From positions 496,001-560,000 of the forward strand of contig JAEHOE010000052.1 of assembly GCA_016858145.1 (NCBI GenBank): a stretch of DNA of 64,000 bases, given 5' to 3'. Source of the DNA: Edaphochlamys debaryana (taxonomy: Eukaryota > Chlorophyta > Chlorophyceae > Chlamydomonadales). The notes beneath the pieces are model-generated. The model was not told the DNA's origin. It saw only the letters and a program-made list of their open reading frames with translations, and ran no database searches. Position numbers and translations under genes: made by a program. Shown here in pieces: positions 12,149 through 22,449 of this stretch (positions are counted from its first letter, which is position 1; every line of letters starts with the position of its first letter).

Positions 12149-14428
12149 TCAATCCTTGTCCTCCGGCATGGGCCGCAGCTTGGCGGCGATGCCCCGCCAG
12201 CAGGTCATGGTCACCAGCAGCGCCACAATGACCTGGGGGGGGGGCGGGGGAAGGACGAAGGGGGAGGGGGTGAGGAGGGGGTTAGGTAGAGAGCGGCGCT
12301 CGCCCCCCGCCCCCACCGCGCAATCCTTCATGCCCTGGAGCCTCTGCCCCCACCACCCCGGACCACCTGCTGCGGCCGCAAGCACACCTCTCAAAGGCAA
12401 CGCACACAAGCCTCCCCCTTCCCCTCCCCCTCCACCCTCCCCCTCTCCACCCCTACCCCCCTTACCTCCAGCTGCGGCGACAGGTCCTCCGTGTTCAGGT
12501 CCTCCACGATGGGCCCCGCCGCCAGCAGCCCCGCCGCCACCAGGCCCGCGTAGGCCGCCACTGCGGCGGTGGAGGCGAAGGCCCAGGTCAGGGCCGCGCC
12601 CAGCACGGCGCCGTAGGTGGGGCCGAACATGGAGAGCTGGGGTGTGGGCGTGGGGGGGTATTTTTTCGAGCGTCTTGAAGTTAACAGCGGGGTGGGGGTT
12701 TCAGGATGGGTGGGAAGGAGGGGTGGGGATTGGCGAGGGAGGGGGGAGCGAGCGCCCGCTACTGGTGCCAGAATGCCCACGGCCGGTCGCGCCCCGAGGC
12801 GCACGCCTGCCCCTCCGTCCTCGCCTGCCCCACCCCCGGCTTTCCTGCACGCACCTGCCAGGGCACATCGTCGTGGGCCCGAGTGCCTGGGGGGGGGGGG
12901 GGCGAGGCAGGGCAGAGGGCCGGGACCGGGGTCAGGGCTATGCGTGGGGTCGCGGGATATGTGCTCCGTCGCCCCCGTACATGTCCTCCAACAACTGCCC
13001 CCGTTGCCAGCCAGGCATCCCTCCCGCCCCACCCCCGGCCCCACCCGACGGCGAGTAGTCCCCGTTCCACGCCCCCGCCGCCACCCAGGCCGCCAGCATG
13101 ACCCCCACCAGGGGGGGAAAGGCGGACCACTCGATGCGCTCGGAGGAGGCCTGAGGGGGGCGGGGGGGTTTGGGGTAGGGGGTTGTTGGGAAGCGTTGGG
13201 GCGGGGAGCGCTGTCTCAAGGACGAGACACGGTGCGAGGCATGGCCATGTGGGGATGGGCATGCGGATGCGTACCAAGTGGGTCGGCGTCCACACTACTA
13301 GCCTCGACACAACCCGCCGTCTTCGTCGCCCCAAACCGCAAGTGGGAGCTCCCACCCCATCTCGTTTTCCCGGCCCCCGATCCCCCCGTTATGCCCCCAC
13401 CTCCCAACCCCGTGGCGATGCCCCTTCCAGCCCCCCGTCGTCCTCGCCTCAGTAACCTCGCCTCTCACTTTGCCCCAGCCCCAGCCCCTACCTGCGTCGC
13501 CACAATCATGACGCAGTCCCCCAGACCCGCCCCCCAAGGCCTAAGGCCCCAGCCCTGCCCCCCCAGTCCTTGCCCCCCACCCTCAGCTCTCCCCCCCCCC
13601 AGGCTCAGCCCTACCTCCGTCGCCACGATCATCACACAGTCCCCCAGCAGCAGAGTGGTGTCATAGAACCGCGAGAACAGCGGGTGCCGCCGCATGGCGC
13701 CGTCAAGGTGGCTGCCGCCGTTACCGCCCGCGGCCCCCGCCGGCTTGCGGCCATTCTGCTGCTGCTGCGGTTGCTTGGGTGCCCGCTGCGGCTGCTGTTG
13801 AGAGGACTGTTGTCGTGGAGGAGGAGAGGTGGCGGCGCGGTTGGACTCGGTTTTGCGGCCCGACGTGGTTTTGCGGGCTTCCGAGTCGCGCGTGGAGGCG
13901 GTGCCGGGTCGGCTGCTGCTGGTCTTGCGGCCGCTGGTGGTCTTGGGCTCGTCCTGGGGTGAGGAGGAGGGGTTAGAGGTTGAGATGGGGGGTTGCAGGG
14001 GGGTTGCGGTGTGCGGTGCGTGTGCCGAGCTGGGTGGGGCCAGGGGCTGGCGCGCCGCAGCGAGGAGGGGAGGGATGCGCAGCGGTGCCGGCGCGGCCGA
14101 GGCTACGCGCCGGGGTGGGTGATTAGGGTGGGGGCTTTGGCGGAGTGGTAGAATGGGAGCTTGGGCAAGTGCGAGGGCGCTCACGTTTCAGTCGACCATG
14201 CCGGAGGCCATCCGCCAGGCAGCGCACCTCTGCAGGGCCACTTCCTAGCACGGCTCCCCTTCTTCGCGCATCCTGCATTCCCACCTTCACAGCACTCAGC
14301 TGCACGCCCAAGCGACGGGGGCTGAATAGTGGTGCCGAGTTGAGGTGGTGCAGCGCACGTCGCGGCGCATGGGTGGTGCCAGACATCTGTGAGGCGCCGG
14401 CCAAAACCCGGCACCTGGCCAGCGCCAT
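12149..14428 (-). CDS. Membrane protein, probable DUF3054, plastid-targeting-like N-terminus
   Basis: The first exon (14428-14185) encodes an Arg/Ser/Ala-rich, acid-poor N-terminus like a plastid transit peptide. The second (14102-13615) joins it in phase and encodes a Gln/Pro/Ser-rich segment with two TSGRKT motifs, then RFYDTTLLLGDCVMIVATE, the first membrane segment. Later exons give WSAFPPLVGVMLAAWVAAGAW (13150-13045), a long hydrophobic exon with FGPTYGAVLGAALTWAFAST (12636-12466), and a last exon LLVTMTCWRG ending PMPEDKD (12232-12149). The order of a Gly-Asp motif in the first helix, four hydrophobic segments and a terminal WRG fits DUF3054 membrane proteins of plants and bacteria; function is unknown. 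The join between the 13150-13045 and 12636-12466 exons is not phase-consistent as drawn, so a boundary or a small exon is missing. The identification is moderate. Confidence 0.5.
13486..13646 (-). repeat. Duplicated exon end and splice donor, 123 bp apart, in frame
   Basis: The exon end LLGDCVMIVATE|gtaggg (donor after 13615) is repeated as LGDCVMIVATQ|gtaggg (donor after 13492). The 123-bp interval is open in the reading frame, so use of the inner donor would add 41 Gly-rich residues ending in a second copy of the membrane-segment start, without changing phase. Confidence 0.85.
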
Positions 14429-14579
14429 TTCACGCCCTTATCACCAGGAGGCCGTCCGACACCACGCCGCGAGCCTAGAGCACAGAGCCCGCCGACACGA
14501 AGCAGAGTTCGACAGACGGAGACGCGAGCGGAGGGAGTTTGGTCGCTGTGAAGCAAAGATGTAGAGGTCCCAGTCGCAG

Positions 14580-14979
14580 CTCGAGAGCGGTCTCCGGTTG
14601 TGACGCAGGTGTGGCGCAAGCAGCCAAATGAAATATCCTGCGCTGTGCTTGACTTCAGTGGCGGTGTGAGTAGAACGGGTGCTTGCGTACAGACGCAAAG
14701 TATGCGCTGGAGGAAACTGTCTATCTCGAGCTCTGCGCGGTGCGCGCCCCGGGCCATCTCGACCATCTCGCGCAAGTGCTCGGCCTGCACGCGCTACAAA
14801 GCCAGGCTCTTTTGCACATCATCACATACAACAAGCTGGTACAGCAAAGGCAGGGCTGCACGCAGCTCCGGAGCTCCCCGGAAGCCCTTCCGACAGCTGC
14901 ACATTCTTCGAAGTTCTTCGGGGGTCTCGCGCACCTAGCTTTCCTCAACCCACGTGGCTTCTTGACAGCTCCTAGTTGA
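14580..14979 (+). CDS. Unidentified short ORF upstream of TMEM222
   Basis: An open frame ending at the TGA at 14977-14979 reads as protein-like sequence (YALEETVYLELCAVR, LDHLAQVLGLHAL, LLHIITYNKLVQQ), predicted mostly helical. No ATG starts this frame; a splice acceptor (gcgtacag) just before 14691 and a plausible donor after ttcagtggcg near 14666 suggest an upstream exon reading KQPNEISCAVLDF. I do not recognise the family. The stop is followed by one base and then the ATG of the TMEM222 gene, so it could be the first cistron of a bicistronic mRNA or a spurious frame in the 5' leader. Confidence 0.35.
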
Positions 14980-14980
14980 C

Positions 14981-17688
14981 ATGGCTCCGCACTGCTGCTC
15001 GGGCGGGAGCTGCAGCAGCGGAGCCAGCAGCGGGGCCAGGCGGGGCGGGGGCCGGCCCTTCGCCCTCGTGTGGAGCCCAATTCCGCTCATCACTTGGTTG
15101 ATGCCCTTCATCGGCCACATGGGTAAGACTGTCGGTGGGGCCTGCGGAGGAAGCGGTTCAAGGGGCGCGAGAGCTGGGGGCCAGGGGTGGTCGGAAGCAA
15201 GGGCCTGACTGAAGGCTGGTCCCAACCGTCTTGGGGCGGTGCGGAAGGTGGAGGTAAGGGCGGATGCTTGAGCTCGACGCCCTTGGGGGTCAGTTGAGCC
15301 GTGCGGTGGATGCTTCGAGCGCGGTCTTGAGAGGTGAGGATGGAGCGCCAGGGGCGCGCCTACGGCCTGGCACCGGGAGTCTGGACCGCGGGAGGAGAAT
15401 GGCCCCCCGGCGCTTGCACTTCTGCAGCGCTCCTGCCCCCGGCTCTACCCTCTCCCCCTCAACGACTCCCCTCCCGCCTTCCCCCGTTCCACGGCCTCGG
15501 GTACGCGCCCAACCCCAGGAGTCTGCTCGTCCACCGGACGTACGTACGACTTTGCGGGGCCGTGCACGGTCAACGAGGACCGCCTGCTGTTCGGCTACCC
15601 CACGCGGTGCGTGACGGCAGCCGTTTCGGCATCAGAGTGCACATGCAGCTCACATGCCTTCAGGCGCTCAGACGCCTCATTAGCTCGTGGCAGCGTTGCC
15701 TTGGCAGCTGGCTCACCGTTTGGTACCGTAACAGGCACAGCCACCGATCTCTCTAGGCCTCCTCATACGACCTCATACAACCGCTCCTGTCGCCTCACCC
15801 GTCAGAGGCGACGCGTTTCCGCTCAACTCGGGGCTCCGGCCCTCCCCTCCCATCCCTGTCGAAGGCGACGCGTTTACGCTAAGCTCAACAAAGGTCCGCC
15901 CCTCCAATCCCTTCCCTGTCAGGTACCTAGTGCTGGTTCCAGGGGGTGCTTCCGGCAGCGATGGCAACGACGACGATGATGAGGAGGCGGGGTCGGGTCG
16001 GGACCCTGAGGCTCAGCCGCTCAAGGGAACCCCCGCCGCCAACGATGCGTGTGGGAGTGGCGGTGGCGGCTGCTGTGACGGCGGTCCGTGCAAGGCCGGG
16101 GGAGCGGGGCCGGGGTGCTGCGAGGGAGTCGGCGGCGCTGGCGGCGGTGGCGGGGCGTGCTGCGCCAAGCAGGGTGGGGGCGGGGCCAGGGGCGGCAAGG
16201 CGGCGGCAGGCGAGGCGGCGGTGCGTATATCGGCCCAGTCTTGGGACCACCGCCTGACGCTCGCAGCCAACCTGTACCGGGTGAGGGCCAAGGGGGGGTT
16301 GGGGGGGTGAAGAGAAACCCTAGACCCCCTGCCTTGTCAGGGCTGAGGGTTTCGGCTTTGTGATTGCCGGTTCCGAACGTAGGGATGCCTTCATGCCTGC
16401 TGGCTCCAGACCCAGCAAGGAGCGGGCACTCAGCAGTGCCACGCGTTCCGCCATGGCCCTGCGTCCCGTCCCGGATTGTGTGATTCCTGCGTCGTTGCAG
16501 TCCCCAGAGCTGCATGCAGCGCAGTCAGTCTTCCGGGCCCAGTTTGCTCCACCCACCGCTCCTCCCTTGTTACACCCCTCCCCCTCCCCTCCTCAGCTGT
16601 TCAACTACTCGCTCCTCACATCCAACTGCCACTGCTTCGTGGCACACTTCCTCAACCAGCTGGGGTACAAGTGAGTACGGCACGCGCGTGTACGGCAGCG
16701 GCCCTGTGCCGTACAGGGGATGCAGGGACCGGGCCGTATTCCTAGATCCGCGCCTGTCTGTGTCGCGGCCTCACCCTCCCGCGCTCCTGACAGTCCTCAG
16801 CCGCCACCGCCCCACCCGTGGCTACCGCTCCGCTCTCGCTTATGCACTACTGTGCGGTACCGGTTCTCACATTCTGCCCCCATGTCTCCTCTGCTGTAGG
16901 GGCGGCGGCTGGGACATGGTCAATCTGGTGGGTGCCGTGGGGGCGGTGTGGTACCACCGTAGTGACACGTAGCGGGGCAGTAATAAGATTTACGCCAACA
17001 TCGAACTGGACACATGGCTTGGGAAGTCGGGGGAGGGGGCAGGGGTGCGGGCTGGGAGGCACCACGCCCTCCCGACGAGGACGCTGTGCGATGTGGGTCG
17101 GAGAGAGGTGCCGTGCCTTGTGAGGGGGCTCGGAGCCGGTTCTTGGAGCGGAGGCGAGGCCCGGGTGGCATCAAGGATGCACATTGCATCGAGAGTCACG
17201 ATCTGTGACGCGAGGATGCGGGCGCCTGCATGGGGCCCAGTCCTCGTGCTCCCGTACCGCGTGTCATCTTCATCTCACCCCGCCCCACCCCGCCCCGCCC
17301 CGCCGCTGCCTCCCCCCCCCCCCCCCCAGGCGGTCCTCATGTTCCTGCGCGGCCGCTACACCTACCCCTCGGCCTTCGTGATGACGTGGCTGCCCTGGGC
17401 CGTGGTCATGACCGCAGGCGTGAGTCATGCCGTACATAGGTGGCTGGCGGCACCGGTTGGGTCGTGGCCAGGCTAGACAGAACTCTGGGAAGTTGAGTCC
17501 TGCTTGCGTACGGTACTGGCATGATCCCGAAGGTCTGTTGTTGACGGTTCCGCTCCTCCTCCCTTGGCGCCCCACAGGCCGTCTTTGGTGGGCCCCTGTT
17601 CTGGCTGTGCTATGCGGGGCTGTGCGTGCCGCTGCTGGGCTGGCTGCTGGCCTACACCTGGTGCTGCTGGAGGGACCTCAGCCCATGA
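14981..17688 (+). CDS. TMEM222 / RTE1-family (DUF778) membrane protein
   Basis: The family includes animal TMEM222 and plant REVERSION-TO-ETHYLENE SENSITIVITY1 and its homologues, Golgi/ER membrane proteins; RTE1 acts on the ETR1 receptor. Exons are 14981-15122, 15519-15606, 15923-16280, 16597-16670, 16900-16927, 17330-17419 and 17578-17688, all phase-consistent, giving about 296 residues. Family motifs appear in order: SPIPLITWLMPFIGHMG, TYDFAGPCTVNEDRLLFGYPTRY, WDHRLTLAANLY, YSLLTSNCHCFVAHFLNQL, GWDMVNL, YPSAFVMTWLPW and a C-terminal hydrophobic pair. The conserved NCHxFVA core is intact. Unusual features are a Cys-Cys N-terminus (APHCCSGGSC) and a long Gly/Cys-rich insertion in the third exon. 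The stop codon lies inside a palindromic repeat. Confidence 0.93.
15799..15925 (+). repeat. Tandem repeat of a splice-acceptor region in TMEM222 intron
   Basis: Units starting gtcagaggcgacgcg (15801) and gtcgaaggcgacgcg (15858) and the real acceptor gtcag|gtacc (15918-15922) are spaced 57 and 60 bp. Each unit ends in a C/T-rich run (ctcccatccct or cttccct) ahead of a gtcag or gtcgaag, so the intron end has been multiplied upstream of the used acceptor. Confidence 0.65.
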
Positions 17689-17834
17689 GGAGGGTGGCTG
17701 CTGGAGGTACCTCAGCCCCTGAGGCGAGGGATGGGTGTGGCCTCAGCCCCTGAGGGGCGGGGTGGAGGGGTGTGGCCTCAGCCCCTGAGGCGATCACCTC
17801 AGCCCTGAGGCGTTCGGGCGGCCCCCAGCCCCTG
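17676..17834 (+). repeat. Palindrome array over the stop codon and 3' UTR of TMEM222
   Basis: The hairpin-forming sequence CCTCAGCCC(A/C)TGAGG occurs at 17676-17690, 17710-17724, 17741-17755 and 17776-17790, a shorter form CCTCAGCCCTGAGG at 17797-17810, and a partial copy near 17826. The first copy contains the TGA stop codon (17686-17688). Each can fold into a 6-bp stem with a 2-3 base loop in RNA. Confidence 0.85.
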
Positions 17835-18967
17835 AGGCCGCGAGAGGCCGTGCCAAGCTGTTTCTTGATTACGTGGGCAGGAGCGGGAAACAACGTGCAT
17901 CGAGGCAGACGGAGTCCAATGAGATTAGGGCTGGCAGGTGCATTTGGGACGAAGGCCCCTGCCGCGAGCGCGGGGCAGGCGAGCGGGCGTGCGGTTTGGT
18001 GTGCGAGCGGTTTGGTGGGTAACCACTTCAATCATGCATGCGGGTCTGGCAGCCTTGTCGGACGTCTTTGTGGACGCAGAACGGCTGGGCAGCACGGGCC
18101 CCGCAGTAGTAGGGGCAGAAAGTCACGGATGGCCGTTGTGGGACACGTCTCGTACCAACGCCATCCGCCCCAACGCCCCCCCGCTGTCTGCCTGGCCCCT
18201 TCCAGGTCCGCCGTCCGCGCCTTCCGCAGCACTTCGCCGCGAGCGGTCTGTGCTAGGCAGATGATGAGATACACCGGACTTCGGCCGGCCGCCACAGGCA
18301 CGCAAAATGCCCACGTGCATTCACTCCCAGCTTGCCGCGGCACTCTGCACAGGCCCATACCGGTACCGGTCTCCAACCCACACTTTCTGCGTGCCCTCGG
18401 CCATCTATGCTCTTCACAGGCAACGCCGGGCTCAGCCGTCCGGTGCTGCTCGTCGGGGCTGGGGGGGGCCGCTGCTGTCCGCTCCCCACGGCCACCCGGC
18501 GCGGTGCCGCCCGCAGGCGGCGCCGTGACGTGACGCTTAGGCTCCCCGCCAGACCTCCTAGCCCCGAGCTCGAGTTCCCGCATCTGCTCCGGCACCATCC
18601 TCCGGGCCGCACCAATTTCGCGGCCACCGTCCTTACTCAACGCCTTCCGCATTCATTCCCGAGGCTGCTGCTGACCAACGCCCCCCGGGCGACAAGCGAC
18701 AGGGCTGGCGCGCTGCTGTCGTGGGAGCCTCCGGCGCAGGGACTGCCATGCAGCCAGGCGCGCCGCCTCGTCCCGCCGCTCCAGCCCCCCGCCTCCATCC
18801 GCACTGCCCGCCGCGCCTTGAGCACAGCCGAGGGCGCGGGCCCGCCCTCTCCTCCGACCGACCTACGGAGCGCTCGGGCTCTGGCCACGAGCGCCGCCTC
18901 GGGTCCGCACCCAGGCTCGCGCCCGGGCCCGGCGCCTAGGCCCAGCCCGGGCCCCGCTCGGGCCCGC
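17835..18967. other. Convergent intergenic region
   Basis: This is the space between the 3' ends of TMEM222 (plus) and CNOT9 (minus). No gene is recognised; both 3' untranslated regions should lie here. Confidence 0.5.
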
Positions 18968-21900
18968 TCAGGCCCCGGTCATGGGCGTGGGCTGCACCAC
19001 GTCCACCGCCCCCAGCGCCGCCGCTGCGTCGGGGTAGCCCACGTTGAGCAGCAGCTGGGCCAGCCACCTGGGGGGGAGGGTGTGGAGTACGGGTTCTTCA
19101 TTCAGCGTCTGAAGTACGCCCGTAGGAGTGTGAAGAATGGGTGTGAGGGGCTGCTCGCTTGAGCCGAGGGAGTACGGGGGTGTGTCAGGGGTGGGAGCAT
19201 AGCCCCGAGTGTGAGGGAGGTAGCATAGTTGATGCTGGGGCTCACGCCTCAGAGCCCGTGTCTGCTGGCCAGCATCACCCAGCGCCACGTGCACGTGCCC
19301 TCGGCCCTCCAGCTCCTGCACCACCCGCCTCTGCCTTCGCCCGGAAACCCCCGGACCCGCCTCCCTGGACCCCCGTTCCCCACCTCCGCGTGGTGTCGTC
19401 GTTCTTGAGGCAGGCGGTGAAGGAGGGGTTGCGCAGGAGCTCGGGCAGGCAGGAGCGGAGCGCCTCGCGCGCCCTGAGGGGGGGAGGAGGAGCGGGGCAG
19501 GTGGGGAGGGCAGAGGGAAGCATGGGGGGCTTGAAGCGGCGCGGGTTGGGTGTGGGGGTGAGGGGCGGCGGTGTTGCGGCACCGACCCTGCTGCTCCCTC
19601 GCAGCCTTCTTGAGTCCATGGGGCCTGCCTGTTCTCCCAGCTGCACACTGCACGGCGCGCCCCGCCCCCGCGGGCTGCCCCGTCTCCTCCCCACTGGACA
19701 GTGCCCACCGTGGCCCCAGGTCTTGCCGACCCACATGGGGATGCCGACCCACATGGGGTTGCCGACCCACATGGGGTTGGCGCCTAGGCGCAGGCAGGCC
19801 CGCCAAGGGCGCCAACCCTCCGAGGCTGACTCCCCGCAGCACACAGCCCGCTGCACGCCCCCAAGCGCGAGGGGCAGCCCGCTACCGGCCCCACCGCGGG
19901 CTACCCCCACCCTCCGCTGCTTTGCCCCCAGGCCGCTACCGGACCCACCGCGGGTTGTCGCTGAGCCGCAGGTAGCAGCGGATGATGTGCTTGAGCAGCC
20001 GCTGGGAGGGCTGGTCGCCCATCTGAGCAGGAAGGCAGGGGGGCGGGGCGGAGCGGGCGTACATCGGGGGGCGGTCTCCCGACAGGTACCTCATCGCCGC
20101 GCCCCACTGCGGTCTGCCCCCCTCCACTCGTGACCCCCCACCTGCGCCACCACCATGTTGCACACCACCGCCCCCACCCCGTGCCGCCGCCGCGCCATCC
20201 ACACACGCCCTCCCCCCTTCCCGCCCCCACCCACCTGCGCCACCACCATGTTGCACACCACCGCCCCCACCCCGTGCCGCCGCCGCGCCATCCACACACG
20301 CCCTCCCCCCTTCCCGCCCCCACCCACCTGCGCCACCACCATGTTGCACACCACCGCCCCCACCCCGTGCCGCCGCCGCGCCATACACACACGCCCTCCC
20401 CCCTTCCCGCCCCCACCCACCTGCGCCCCCACCATTTGCACACCACCGCCCCCACCCCGTGCCGCCGCCGCGCCATACACACACGCCCCCCCCCCCACCC
20501 ACCTGCGCCACCACCATGTTGCCCAGCACCGCCCCCACAGCGAAGAAGCGCTCCGCAGTGGCGCAGATGTAGTTGAGGCCCACCTGGGGGGGGGGGGGGC
20601 GGGGGGTTTGGGGGGGCGTTGACGGTTCACAGTATGGGGGCCGACATGGGCGTGTGGGTTGGCCGGGTGAGCGGGGCGGCGCCCATCAGTTTTGTACAGT
20701 GCCAAATCAGGCGTCGACGCGTGTTGGGCAGTAACAGTAATGGCAGTAGCACCGGGCGTGCCTAGCTAGGTCCTGGCTGGCCACAGTTGACCAGTTGCGG
20801 TTGCCGTGACGGTTGCGGTTAGGTCATGACTCACGTCGTCGAGCAGGATCTTCTGCACGATGAAGGTGGCCACGGTCTTGGACAGCTCGGTGCCGATCTC
20901 CATGGTGCGCAGGCAGAGCGGGATGATCTCAGTCGAGAGCAGGAAGTTGATCACGTCCGTGTCATCGACCTGACAGGGGGGGAGGCGAGGGCGGGGGAGG
21001 GAGGGAGGAAGGGAGGGGGAGGGCCGCAGGGTGACAAAAAGTGGAAGCCGCCAGCTGCGGTGAGCTGATGCTGGCCCGTCGTTGCACGAGTCATCATCTT
21101 CATCCGTTGCCGCCATCGTGCCCGGCCGCTCCAGCAGCGGCCCTCTTCAGTGGCCCCATCTCTCCCGATGCGGCCCCAGCACCTGCCGCCTCCTCCAGCT
21201 ACCCCCGCACCCCTACTGACGCCGACCCCTCACCGCGTACCCCTCCCGATGCTGCTCCAGCACCTGCCGGCAAGGAGCAATGCCATGCCCCATGCCATGG
21301 AAGCCTCCCCCCTCCCCTGGGGTCCTGCCCCCACACCCCCGCACCCACCTTGACCAGCGCCCCGATCACGCCCAGGCTCGTGAGGCGCAGGTACTCGAAG
21401 GGCCGCGTTTTGCTCATGGTTTGGAGGAAGGGGTACAGGAAGAGCGGTATGTGCGCTGCGCAGATGCGAGGGGCGGAGGGAGGAGCGGGGGGCCGCGGTC
21501 AGCTGTTGTGGAGGTGACGGCTGCAGCCGCGCACGGCATGCATGGAGGCAGCGGCACGGCTGACTCATGTGCAATGCGAGGGAAGTGCAACACGCGAGAG
21601 AGGGCACATGGAAGTGTGCTCGCAGCTCTACGACTTGAGACAACCTGTTCGCCTCGGAAACCCCGCGTTTGACAGGCTTGGCGCCCTGTGTCTCTCTATC
21701 ATGCCCTGTTCCCGTTCAGCTCGATCATGTGCCCCCGTGCGCCCCCCGGCCGCCCGCCCACGGGCCCCTCACTATGGAGCAACTGCACTACGCTGCAGCT
21801 CCGGCGCCTGAACCCCCCTCCCTCTTTAGCAGTTGTTCGCGGCCCGCCGAGCTTAGCTGTGCTGAGCGGCTTGGGAAATGAATCAACCCCCGGTGCCCCC

Positions 21901-22449
21901 CTGCTGCCGCTTGCCTTCGCAGGCATTTGCTGACGTGACTAGATACCCCCTTTGGCAGCTGGGGCCGACGCCCCCTCCCCCCCCCCCCATCGCCCCCACG
22001 CGCCACTCGGTCGCCAGGCAGTGATGCCGGCCTTGTCTCCGCCGCCGTCCGCCCCTCCCCGTCATCACCCCCCAGGGCCAGCACCTCGCTGAGCCCGCGC
22101 GGACGGTAGAGGCCGGGTTCGTGCTACCTCGGCGAGCCGCACCTTGGAGAAACAGCGCGCGCGTCTCGTTGTGCGACGCCACGCATTGCAGCAGAGCCAG
22201 GGCATTGCACACGCGGTTAGACGCGTGTGCCGTCAGCGAAGGCGGCGACAGGAGCGGGTAAATGGAGACGATCTCCTGCAGGAGCGCCGCGATGGCCCCA
22301 AAGCTGTGCCAGAGGTACGGGGCAAGCTCCGGGAAGTTCTCCCGCTTCTTGCTTAGCTCCAGAAGAGCATTCTCGCGGGTAGCCGGGTTGATGAGCTGAT
22401 GCACAAAGCTCTCCACCTGCTGCAGCTCCGAAGGGCCCATGGCTGACAT
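18968..22449 (-). CDS. CNOT9: CNOT9 / RCD1 (CAF40), CCR4-NOT complex subunit
   Basis: CNOT9 is the armadillo-repeat subunit of the CCR4-NOT deadenylase complex that binds NOT1 and regulatory proteins. Exons are 22449-22143, 21455-21349, 20969-20835, 20583-20503, 20022-19949, 19473-19384 and 19067-18968, phase-consistent, giving about 297 residues, close to the animal length. Near-invariant family segments are present in order: [57 protein letters not shown] (read across 21455-21349), [63 protein letters not shown] and WLAQLLLNV. The ATG at 22449 gives [16 protein letters not shown]. The C-terminal tail after the armadillo core is lineage-specific. The intron after the fourth exon is a minisatellite of that exon's end. 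Confidence 0.97.
19726..19781 (+). repeat. 18-bp tandem repeat, 3 copies, in a CNOT9 intron
   Basis: The unit ccgacccacatggggttg starts at 19726, 19744 and 19762. It lies in the intron between the fifth and sixth CNOT9 exons. Confidence 0.9.
19876..19955 (-). repeat. Duplicated splice donor in CNOT9, 54 bp apart
   Basis: The donor of the SDNPR exon (CCGCG|gtgggtccggtagcgg, exon end 19949) recurs as CCGCG|gtggggccggtagcgg 54 bp further into the intron. The copy is short (about 20-25 bp). Confidence 0.6.
20130..20520 (-). repeat. 93-bp minisatellite made from an exon end and its splice donor
   Basis: About five copies, each including the CNOT9 exon end NMVVAQ and its donor gtgggtggg. Equivalent donor points are 20503 (normal), 20421, 20328, 20235 and 20142, spaced 82, 93, 93 and 93 bp. 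The 93-bp units are 31 codons long and all three minus-strand frames are open across the array. The second copy has lost part of the NMVVAQ codons but keeps its donor. Confidence 0.95.

Noticed and set aside
20130..20520. Regularly spaced repeats suggesting a CRISPR array
   Set aside because: The whole 93-bp unit repeats with no unique spacers, and it lies in a eukaryotic intron derived from the adjacent exon.
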